Below, piece after piece: positions 6,685 to 12,685 of a stretch of 12,787 nt of DNA; the first letter of the stretch is position 1, and every line of letters begins with the position of its first letter. This stretch comes from Actinomycetota bacterium (GTDB lineage: Bacteria; Actinomycetota; Actinomycetes; Nanopelagicales; Nanopelagicaceae), in NCBI GenBank assembly GCA_009703165.1, contig WLGP01000009.1, forward strand, positions 1 to 12,787, in the 5' to 3' direction. The notes under the pieces were generated by a model. It saw only the letters and a list, made by a program, of their open reading frames with translations. It was not told where the DNA came from and did no database searches. Both the position numbers and the translations under genes were made by a program.

Positions 6685-8478
6685 TTACTCTTTAGTGAAG
6701 AGAGCTTCGATCTCTGCTGCGTACTGCTGAGCAACAACATGTCGCTTCACAGAGAGCTTTGCAGTCAACTGACCACCTGCGATGGTGAAATCTTCTGCAA
6801 GGATCGTAAATTTACGGATCGATTCAGCCTTACTGACAGCCTTATTTGCTTCATCGACTGCGGTCTGAATCACTGCCTGTAAATCTGGATCATTGCGAAG
6901 AGTCTCAATCGATGCGCCATCCTTCTTATTTGTCGCAATCCAACCCTTGATCATCTCAGGGTCGATTGTGACAAGGGCTGCGATAAATGGTTTGTTATCA
7001 CCAACAACCATGCACTGGCTTACAAGTGGGTGTGCGCGAAGGCGGTCTTCAAGTACTGCAGGAGCAACGTTCTTACCACCTGCGGTAACGATCAACTCTT
7101 TCTTGCGACCGACGATGTAGAGAAAGCCTTCTTCATCAAGTCGACCAAGGTCACCTGATTTGAACCAGCGCTCTCCTTCAAAGACTTCACTATTTGCTTG
7201 ATCGTTCTGCCAGTAACCGCGCATCACAATCGGACCCTGGATGAGGACTTCGCCATCATCTGCAATTTTGATTGTTGTGCCAGGAATTGGACGACCAACA
7301 GAGCCAACGCGAATATTTCCGGTGATGTTAAGAGTTGCACCCGCTGTTGTCTCGGTTAATCCATAGCCTTCATAAATAGTTACTCCAGCGCCACGGAAGA
7401 AGTGGCCAAGGCGAGCACCGAGTGGAGCTCCACCTGAGATTGCTGCCTCTACTGCGCCACCGAGTGTTGCGCGGATCTTTGAAAAGACTAACTTGTCGAA
7501 GAGTGCGTGCTTAAAGGAGAGAAGTGGATTGAACTTCTTTGCATCAAGGTTTTCGCTATAGGCAATTGCTATATCTGCAGCCTTGCGGAAGATCTTGCCC
7601 TTACCGGCAGCTTCGGCCTTTGCCTCGGCGCCGTTGTAGACCTTTTCGAAGATACGAGGTACTGCCAGTACGAATGTTGGCTTAAATGATTGAAGATCAG
7701 GCAAGAGACGTCCAACTGGATCGCTGCAATGTGCCAAGTGGAGACCGGCGGTAATTGCACCAATTTGAACCATGCGACCGAATACGTGCGCCACAGGTAA
7801 GAAGAGGAGAGTTGAGCCGCCAGGCTTGAGGAAGAGATCTGATGCACCTTGTACAACGTTTCCGCACTCTGAGAGGAAGTTGCCGTGTGTGAGAGATACT
7901 CCCTTTGGCTTTCCTGTTGTTCCAGATGTGTAGATCAAGGTTGCAAGAGTGTCTGGGCTCAGAGAATTTCTACGGCGATCAATCTCGTCATCGCTAATAT
8001 TTATTCCAGCCTTAGCAAGGACTGAGAGAACATCATCTGTCATTGTCCATACATGCTTTGTATGCGATGGAAGAACTGTCTGAGCAAGTTCGCGGTGTGT
8101 AGGAGTTTCAACAATAAGTCCGACTGCACCTGAGTCGCTCAAGATCCAATCAATCTGTTCTGCAGAAGATGTTTCGTAGATTGGAACAACGCTGCCACCG
8201 GCAAACCAGATAGCGAAATCAAGAATCGTCCACTCGTAACGAGTGCGCGCCATGATTGCAACGCGATCACCAATATTGATACCGGCTGCTACAAGTCCTT
8301 TAGCTGTGGCGCGAACCTCAGCTTCAACTTCGCGAGCAGTAACAGGTTGCCATCCATCGCCCAATGGACGCGACATGATTACGCGCTCTGGCTCAAACCA
8401 TGCGCGATGGGCGATAAGTTCGGTGAGGTTGCCCTCAGTGGCAGCAGGGACAAGTGGCGGAACTGAGTATGAAGTCAT
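6685..8478 (-). CDS. fadD: Long-chain fatty-acid--CoA ligase (AMP-forming, FadD15-like)
   Basis: This 597-residue member of the adenylate-forming superfamily activates fatty acids to acyl-CoA through an acyl-AMP intermediate. Motifs in order are the ATP loop 'YTSGTTGKPKGV' (183-194), the gate region 'LPVAHVFGR' (227-235), 'YEGYGLTETTAG' (369-380), 'FKSGDLGRLDEEGFLYIVGR' (439-458) and 'KKELIVTAGGKNVAP' (459-473). The C-terminus ends in 'LTAKLSVKR', where the family has its catalytic Lys region; the exact Lys is less clear than in other branches. Length and motifs fit the long-chain AMP-binding group near pimB in mycobacteria (Rv2187). No membrane helix is seen. A TTG two codons upstream (8484) is possible, but I choose ATG 8478 because TAGCGT lies six bases before it. 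It leads a unit with the two-component genes. Confidence 0.93.
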   Translation of the reverse strand: MTSYSVPPLVPAATEGNLTELIAHRAWFEPERVIMSRPLGDGWQPVTAREVEAEVRATAKGLVAAGINIGDRVAIMARTRYEWTILDFAIWFAGGSVVPIYETSSAEQIDWILSDSGAVGLIVETPTHRELAQTVLPSHTKHVWTMTDDVLSVLAKAGINISDDEIDRRRNSLSPDTLATLIYTSGTTGKPKGVSLTHGNFLSECGNVVQGASDLFLKPGGSTLLFLPVAHVFGRMVQIGAITAGLHLAHCSDPVGRLLPDLQSFKPTFVLAVPRIFEKVYNGAEAKAEAAGKGKIFRKAADIAIAYSENLDAKKFNPLLSFKHALFDKLVFSKIRATLGGAVEAAISGGAPLGARLGHFFRGAGVTIYEGYGLTETTAGATLNITGNIRVGSVGRPIPGTTIKIADDGEVLIQGPIVMRGYWQNDQANSEVFEGERWFKSGDLGRLDEEGFLYIVGRKKELIVTAGGKNVAPAVLEDRLRAHPLVSQCMVVGDNKPFIAALVTIDPEMIKGWIATNKKDGASIETLRNDPDLQAVIQTAVDEANKAVSKAESIRKFTILAEDFTIAGGQLTAKLSVKRHVVAQQYAAEIEALFTKE

Positions 8479-8484
8479 GGGCAA

Positions 8485-8490
8485 ACGCTA
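8485..8490 (-). promoter_or_regulatory. Probable -10 box TAGCGT of the fadD-kinase-regulator unit (leaderless)
   Basis: TAGCGT on the minus strand ends six bases before ATG 8478, predicting transcript start at or next to the ATG. The perfect 8-base palindrome CGCTAGCG (8486-8493) overlaps the box and could be an operator half-site, though such a short palindrome can be chance. Confidence 0.5.
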
Positions 8491-8538
8491 GCGGGCGAAT
8501 CGCAAAAAGGGGAGATCCCAGAAAGAGTTTTCTCGGGG

Positions 8539-8544
8539 TAACCT
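8539..8544 (+). promoter_or_regulatory. Probable -10 box TAACCT of the SRPBCC-glucokinase unit (leaderless)
   Basis: TAACCT ends seven bases before the ATG at 8552. It sits in a 73-base divergent gap (8479-8551) facing the fadD promoter, so both units may share control. No Shine-Dalgarno precedes the ATG. Confidence 0.5.
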
Positions 8545-8551
8545 TGCGCCC

Positions 8552-8986
8552 ATGAGCGATATGAGCAGATCAACAATTGTTATCGAAGCACCAATGAGCC
8601 AGGTAAGCGAGGTTCTCTTGGATCTGGAGAAGTACCCAGATTGGTCAGATTCCATAACAAAAGTCAAAGTTACCGAGCGGGATGATGCAGGGCGCGTCAC
8701 CGGTGCGGTGATGACAATCAGTGCAGGTGCACTTAAAGATGATGTGAGCCTTACCTATAACTGGGATGGAGCACCTGCTCGCCTTGAGTTTGAGCTCGAA
8801 GATGCCAACATGCTTACGAAGATGGATGGCGCATACATCCTTAAGGATCTTGGAGACGAGACTGAAGTTACCTATGAACTATCAGTTGGCGTTTCTATGC
8901 CTATTCCACAAGCGATGATTACCAAGCAGGAGAAGTCCACAATTGACCAATCGCTTGCTCAGCTTAAAGAGCACTGCGAAGGTTAA
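8552..8986 (+). CDS. SRPBCC (polyketide cyclase/START-like) protein, TB16.3-like
   Basis: The 144-residue protein has the helix-grip SRPBCC pattern: first strand 'STIVIEAPMSQV' followed by a helix, 'LDLEKYPDWSDSITKVKV' (the common D-x-E-x-YP-x-W sequence), then repeated strands such as 'LKDDVSLTYNWDG' and 'DETEVTYELSVGV', and a long C-terminal helix. Its length and course resemble M. tuberculosis Rv2185c (TB16.3), which also lies divergent from the fadD15-type gene. The fold binds hydrophobic ligands in a pocket; in this neighbourhood a lipid or acyl group is a reasonable guess, not shown. It is cytosolic, without a signal peptide. A second in-frame ATG is three codons in; I choose the first because of the -10 box seven bases upstream. 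The glucokinase gene follows after 8 bases. Confidence 0.88.
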   Translation: MSDMSRSTIVIEAPMSQVSEVLLDLEKYPDWSDSITKVKVTERDDAGRVTGAVMTISAGALKDDVSLTYNWDGAPARLEFELEDANMLTKMDGAYILKDLGDETEVTYELSVGVSMPIPQAMITKQEKSTIDQSLAQLKEHCEG

Positions 8987-8994
8987 TTGCATCT

Positions 8995-9939
8995 ATGACC
9001 TACACGATCGGTATTGATGTCGGTGGAACCAAGGTTCTCGGCGGCGTCGTTGACGAATCTGGAAAGATTCTCATCGATGCAAGGCGCGATACCCCTCGTG
9101 AAGGTGGAACTGCCTTAACGCAGACGATTGCAGATGTTGCTCGTGAGTTGATGAATTCCTATTCGGTTGAATCGGTAGGAATCTCTGCAGCCGGTTTTGT
9201 CTCTTCCGATCGCAAGACGATGTTGGCAACCCCCAATATTGCTGGATGGAATGGTGTTGATCTCGATGCGCAACTCACCGCACTTATTGGTCTTCCAGTA
9301 GTTATCGAAAATGATGCAAACGCTGCAGCATGGGGCGAGGCAGCCTTTGGTGCAGGTCGTGGCCATGACCATCTCTTAATCGTCACTGTCGGCACAGGTA
9401 TCGGTGGGGGAATTGTGGTCAACGGCAATCTCTATCGAGGTGGATTTGGAACTGCTGCAGAAATTGGCCACATGCGCGTTGTTCCGGAAGGCCATCTCTG
9501 CGGATGTGGTGCCCGCGGATGTTTTGAACAATATGCAAGCGGTAGCGCATTGATGCGCCATGCACGAGAAGCAATTAGCGCAACTCCAGAGCTGGCCCGA
9601 AACTTACTTGCCCTTGGTAATGGAACCCTCGATGGCCTTACTGGAAAACACATTTCAGAGGCTGCAAAAAATGGAGATGCAGTAGCACTAGCAGCCTTTA
9701 ATACAACGGCGCATTACCTTGGAGCTGGAATTGCATCTTTATGCGTAATTTTGGATCCCACACGCGTTGTTATTGGTGGCGGAGTGGTTGAAGCAGGAGA
9801 GATCCTCCTTGGACCAACTCGCGAATCACTCATTCGTCACATGCCATTTGCTGGAAAGCATCCTTACCCAGATATCGTGCCGGCAGAACTTGGAAATGAA
9901 GCAGGTCTTGTTGGCGCAGCAGATTTAGCGCGCCTCTAA
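8995..9939 (+). CDS. glk: ROK-family glucokinase
   Basis: The 314-residue protein has the complete ROK pattern. The phosphate loop is 'GIDVGGTKVLGG' (6-17), the catalytic aspartate is D107 in 'IENDANAAAWGE' (104-115), the second ATP site is 'TVGTGIGGGIVVNG' (131-144), and the sugar and zinc region runs from 'EIGHM' (156-160) to 'CGCGARGCFEQYASG' (169-183). Zinc ligands are H159, C169, C171 and C176. Length and motifs fit the actinobacterial glucokinase group (Streptomyces glkA type), which phosphorylates glucose at O6 with ATP and can take part in carbon control. Whether it uses polyphosphate is not evident. There is no helix-turn-helix, so it is a kinase rather than a ROK repressor. It is second in a unit with the SRPBCC gene; a GAAGG at 8978-8982 is a distant, weak Shine-Dalgarno. 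Its stop is 3 bases from that of the convergent oxidoreductase. Confidence 0.92.
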   Translation: MTYTIGIDVGGTKVLGGVVDESGKILIDARRDTPREGGTALTQTIADVARELMNSYSVESVGISAAGFVSSDRKTMLATPNIAGWNGVDLDAQLTALIGLPVVIENDANAAAWGEAAFGAGRGHDHLLIVTVGTGIGGGIVVNGNLYRGGFGTAAEIGHMRVVPEGHLCGCGARGCFEQYASGSALMRHAREAISATPELARNLLALGNGTLDGLTGKHISEAAKNGDAVALAAFNTTAHYLGAGIASLCVILDPTRVVIGGGVVEAGEILLGPTRESLIRHMPFAGKHPYPDIVPAELGNEAGLVGAADLARL

Positions 9940-9942
9940 GAA

Positions 9943-10929
9943 TTACTTTTCGCTGGGGTAGATCAGACCAATCTGACGGCGGATCTCATCGAGAGAACCC
10001 ATGATTTCAATGCTCTCATCTGGAGTCAGAATCGGTGAGTTCTTTGCACCGCTACGTACAACGCCTTCAAACTCCTTGGCTTGTTCACGTAGACCGTGGC
10101 CCTTGTAGTCATTTGGATACTCAGTGGTGGTGCCATCGTGCATGATCACGCGCATTGCGGCCGGGTTATAGAAGGTGCGATCAATCTCAATCTTGCCGAG
10201 TGTTCCACAAATTGTTGCCCGACATGGCGTTGAGACCATCATTGTGGAAGTCAGTATTGCTTGCGCGCCGCTCTTGTAGTTAAAGATTGCCGTTGAACTT
10301 GCATCAACGCCCTTATCGGTAAATGTTGCAGATGCAGTAATTGAATCTGGCTTTCCTAGGACCATATGGGCAAATGAAATTGGATAGATGCCAAGATCAA
10401 GGAGTGCACCTCCGCCAAGGGAAGGTTCCCAATGGCGCGGGTTGGCATAATCTGAAAGTCGTTGACCGTGATCTGCCTCCACCGCCCAGATATCTCCGAG
10501 CACACCAGAGGCAAGAATCTCGCGCACCTTATGCATATGTGGCAAGAAACGTGCCCACATAGCTTCCATGAGAGCAACACCATTTGCATCAGCAGCTGCT
10601 TTCATCTGCGCAGCCTCTTCTGCATTGATAGTAAAAGGCTTCTCGCACAAGACTGGCTTTCCTGCATTGAGAGCCAAGATCGTATTGCTCACATGGTATG
10701 GATGAGGGGTTGCAACATAGATAGCATCAAGAGTTGGATCGTTAACTAAATCTTCATAGCTGCCATAGGCCTTACACCCTGGAAATTCAAGTGCGAATGC
10801 ATCGGCACTTTCTTGTGAGCGAGAGCCAACTGCGGCAACGATATGGTTATTGAAATAAGAGAGATCACGTGCAAAGGCTTGAGCAATTCCACCGCTTGCA
10901 AGGATTCCCCAACGAAATTCTGTACTCAT
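9943..10929 (-). CDS. Gfo/Idh/MocA-family NAD(P)-dependent oxidoreductase
   Basis: The 328-residue protein has an N-terminal Rossmann fold with 'WGILASGGIAQAFARDL' (7-23) and the conserved 'CEKPF' (95-99) that places the nicotinamide. The C-terminal substrate domain has 'DHGQRLSDYANPRHWEPS' (153-170) and 'LGGGALLDLGIYPISFAHMV' (171-190). The D-x-G-x-Y form at 178-182, with Tyr where many members have His, resembles the dihydrodiol dehydrogenase / 1,5-anhydrofructose reductase branch. Members oxidise or reduce sugars and cyclitols with NAD(P)H; the substrate cannot be named. It is cytosolic. Its ATG overlaps the stop of the 98-residue gene upstream (ATGA, 10929-10926), so translation is coupled. 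It faces the glucokinase gene end to end, which hints at sugar metabolism, although they are on different transcripts. Confidence 0.9.
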   Translation of the reverse strand: MSTEFRWGILASGGIAQAFARDLSYFNNHIVAAVGSRSQESADAFALEFPGCKAYGSYEDLVNDPTLDAIYVATPHPYHVSNTILALNAGKPVLCEKPFTINAEEAAQMKAAADANGVALMEAMWARFLPHMHKVREILASGVLGDIWAVEADHGQRLSDYANPRHWEPSLGGGALLDLGIYPISFAHMVLGKPDSITASATFTDKGVDASSTAIFNYKSGAQAILTSTMMVSTPCRATICGTLGKIEIDRTFYNPAAMRVIMHDGTTTEYPNDYKGHGLREQAKEFEGVVRSGAKNSPILTPDESIEIMGSLDEIRRQIGLIYPSEK

Positions 10930-11222
10930 ATCTGCGCTCCATCATCATCGAGTCCTGAATTATCTGGACGTGGATTATCTTTCCACCTCTTAAAGGCATT
11001 GCGCCCGCTTGCAAAGAAATTTTTTATCGAGGTCTTCTGCGGTTGTGGGGGAGTAAACCCTTCAGGATCAACTGCCGCCTCTAGATCATCTAGGTATGTG
11101 CTCGGAGTGCTCTGATCTAGAGATAATCCAGAGACCAGTGCGTGGAATTGCTCATCGATGAGATCTTTCTCATCTTTCTCTCGATCTCGCCCAGAATCGG
11201 CCTCTCCATGTGAAGATGTCAT
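10926..11222 (-). CDS. Small acidic protein of unknown function, coupled to the oxidoreductase gene
   Basis: I do not recognise this 98-residue protein. Residues 1-55 are strongly acidic and polar with a short helix ('EKDLIDEQFHALVSGL' spans about 18-33 with linking residues), followed by a Pro-rich turn 'EGFTPPQPQ' (54-62). Residues 63-82 are basic and could form an amphipathic helix, with I65, F69, F70, A76, F77 and W80 on one side and Lys/Arg on the other. The tail is acidic again. This suggests a peripheral membrane or protein-binding segment; that is inference. Small actinobacterial proteins with an F-x-PP-x-P turn exist as uncharacterised families, and this may be one. The 4-base stop/start overlap with the oxidoreductase argues that it is a real gene. 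No -10 box at leaderless distance was found. Confidence 0.7.
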   Translation of the reverse strand: MTSSHGEADSGRDREKDEKDLIDEQFHALVSGLSLDQSTPSTYLDDLEAAVDPEGFTPPQPQKTSIKNFFASGRNAFKRWKDNPRPDNSGLDDDGAQI

Positions 11223-11226
11223 GCTT

Positions 11227-11265
11227 TATATTCGCACAAACTTACCCAATTGAGTAGAAAAGGGG
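11227..11265 (+). promoter_or_regulatory. Probable leadered start of plsC: TATATT box and AAAAGGGG Shine-Dalgarno
   Basis: TATATT (11227-11232) could be a -10 box giving a leader of about 33 bases. AAAAGGGG (11258-11265) lies seven bases before the ATG at 11273 and is the clearest Shine-Dalgarno seen before a first gene in this window. This contrasts with the leaderless pattern of the other units. The -10 assignment is weaker than the Shine-Dalgarno. Confidence 0.45.
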
Positions 11266-11272
11266 TTAAATT

Positions 11273-11977
11273 ATGAGCATGAACAATCTGCCCTACGGCA
11301 CTTTGCGGGCATTCTTAACGCCCTTCCTCATGATTCTCTTTCGCCCCAAGGTCAAGGGTCTTCGCAACGTTCCGGCAAGCGGTCCATTGATTATCGCCTC
11401 CAACCATCTCTCCTTTAGTGATTCAATCTTTATGCCACTTGTCGTCCCTCGTAAGGTGACATTTCTAGCCAAGAGTGAGTACTTCACATCTCCTGGACCA
11501 AAGGGTTTATTAAAGAAACTTACCTTTATCGCCCTCGGTCAGGTTCCGGTAGATCGTTCAGGTGGTCGTCGCAGTGAAGCTGCGCTGATTACCGGTCTTC
11601 AAGTTCTCTCCGAGGGAAAGTGCATCGGAATTTATCCTGAAGGAACGCGCTCTCCAGATGGTCGCCTCTATAAGGGGCGCACAGGAATTGCTCGCTTAGC
11701 AATTGAATCTGGGGCACCGATCGTTCCCGTTGCAATGTTTAATACCGAAAAGATTCAGCCAACTGGACAAGTTGTTCCCAACATTAAGCGCGTAGGCATG
11801 ACCTTTGGCGAACCGATGTACTTTGATGGAGATTCAACAGACCTTGCCTATCTTCGCGAAGTTACCGACAAAATCATGAATCGCATTCAAGAGCTATCAG
11901 GTCAAGAGTATGTTGATGAGTATGCAGTAAAGGCGAAGAAGCCTGGTTCAACAAAGAGCGAAGAAGAGAACGAATAG
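11273..11977 (+). CDS. plsC: 1-acylglycerol-3-phosphate O-acyltransferase family protein (PlsC-like)
   Basis: The 234-residue protein shows the four acyltransferase blocks in order. Block I is 'SNHLSFSD' with the HX4D dyad H45/D50. Block II is 'GQVPVDRSGGRRSE' (89-102). Block III is 'GIYPEGTRSPDGRLYKGRTG' (119-138) with E123-G-T-R. Block IV is 'APIVPVAMF' (148-156). The enzyme puts a second acyl chain on lysophosphatidate to make phosphatidate, or acylates a related lipid. A weakly hydrophobic N-terminus (about 8-24) can attach it to the membrane. In M. tuberculosis a homologue (Rv2182c) lies in the same neighbourhood as pimB and fadD15, as here. The C-terminal 30 residues are charged and low in complexity. 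The ATG at 11273 has a good Shine-Dalgarno. Its stop is 9 bases from the end of the convergent nuclease gene. Confidence 0.92.
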   Translation: MSMNNLPYGTLRAFLTPFLMILFRPKVKGLRNVPASGPLIIASNHLSFSDSIFMPLVVPRKVTFLAKSEYFTSPGPKGLLKKLTFIALGQVPVDRSGGRRSEAALITGLQVLSEGKCIGIYPEGTRSPDGRLYKGRTGIARLAIESGAPIVPVAMFNTEKIQPTGQVVPNIKRVGMTFGEPMYFDGDSTDLAYLREVTDKIMNRIQELSGQEYVDEYAVKAKKPGSTKSEEENE

Positions 11978-11986
11978 AGTTCAGCC

Positions 11987-12685
11987 TTAGCGCGATTGAA
12001 TCTGCGCCAGCTGAGTGAGGTAGTTACAGGTTGGACATTGCTCACCTGAATCAGGAAGTTCACCTTCGATCACTGCGATTAACTCTTCCAAGAGTGCGGC
12101 AAATGTTGCGCTATCTCGTTCAACAGGAAGATAGTGCTGGGTTACGCCAAAGCCATGTGCACCATCTGCCGTCTCGGTAATTCCATTGAGCTTCCATACA
12201 AGCAATCCCATCGTAGAGACTGGAAAAGGCTTGCCCTTATCTGGATTTTCAAGAGCGTGGGCATATGCCTCAAGTTGCGGTGAGTAGAAGGCGCCATTGT
12301 CACGATCTGAATCCGAGACCTTGCAATCGATAATTCCTACAGAGCCATCCTCATAGTGAGCAAGCAGGTCATAGATTCCAAGAATCTTCCACGTTGTCTG
12401 GCGTCCGCCTACGATAAGAGGAGCCGATTTAACCCACTGTCCCCATTGCTTGACAACGCCAGCAGGTAGCAAGGGATCAAGATCCTGCATCGATGCGCGG
12501 CGAAAGTGCTCTTCTTGTGCATCTGCAAGAGGCTTTACCAAAGGAAATTGGCCGGGCATTGTGACCTTAAACCAATATTTAATCCAGAGACAGCGCTTAC
12601 AGGTTGAAAGACCAAAGGTGAGATCAGATGGTGCGATCGTATCTCGTGCTGGTTTATCGGGGCGAGTAATCTTCATCTGGCTCAT
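11987..12685 (-). CDS. PD-(D/E)XK nuclease, Cas4/RecB-like, with CxxC at both ends
   Basis: The 232-residue protein is a compact RecB-type nuclease. Catalytic marks are D106 in 'KILGIYDLLA', D120 and K122 in 'GIIDCKVSD' (the D-x-K of motif III), and the QxxxY pair Q137/Y141 in 'YSPQLEAYAHAL'. Four cysteines frame the domain: C29 and C32 in 'STCKRCLW' and C217 and C220 in 'EQCPTCNY'. In Cas4 and AddB, cysteines on both sides of the fold hold a 4Fe-4S cluster, usually spaced 1+3; the 2+2 arrangement here could hold Fe-S or zinc. The family cuts or trims DNA ends, usually in repair. No helicase and no cas genes are nearby, so a CRISPR role is not supported. The ATG at 12685 overlaps the stop of the upstream membrane protein gene (ATGA), which supports this start. 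Confidence 0.8.
   Translation of the reverse strand: MSQMKITRPDKPARDTIAPSDLTFGLSTCKRCLWIKYWFKVTMPGQFPLVKPLADAQEEHFRRASMQDLDPLLPAGVVKQWGQWVKSAPLIVGGRQTTWKILGIYDLLAHYEDGSVGIIDCKVSDSDRDNGAFYSPQLEAYAHALENPDKGKPFPVSTMGLLVWKLNGITETADGAHGFGVTQHYLPVERDSATFAALLEELIAVIEGELPDSGEQCPTCNYLTQLAQIQSR

Noticed and set aside
8479..8484. TTG start at 8484 for fadD
   Set aside because: It adds only two residues, has no ribosome binding site, and lies downstream of a -10 box positioned for the ATG at 8478.
8995..9939. ROK-family transcriptional repressor
   Set aside because: There is no N-terminal helix-turn-helix; the protein begins directly at the phosphate loop and has a full kinase and zinc motif set.
11987..12685. 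A CRISPR Cas4 gene
   Set aside because: No cas1, cas2, effector or repeat array is in the window, and the cysteine pattern is 2+2 rather than the usual 1+3.
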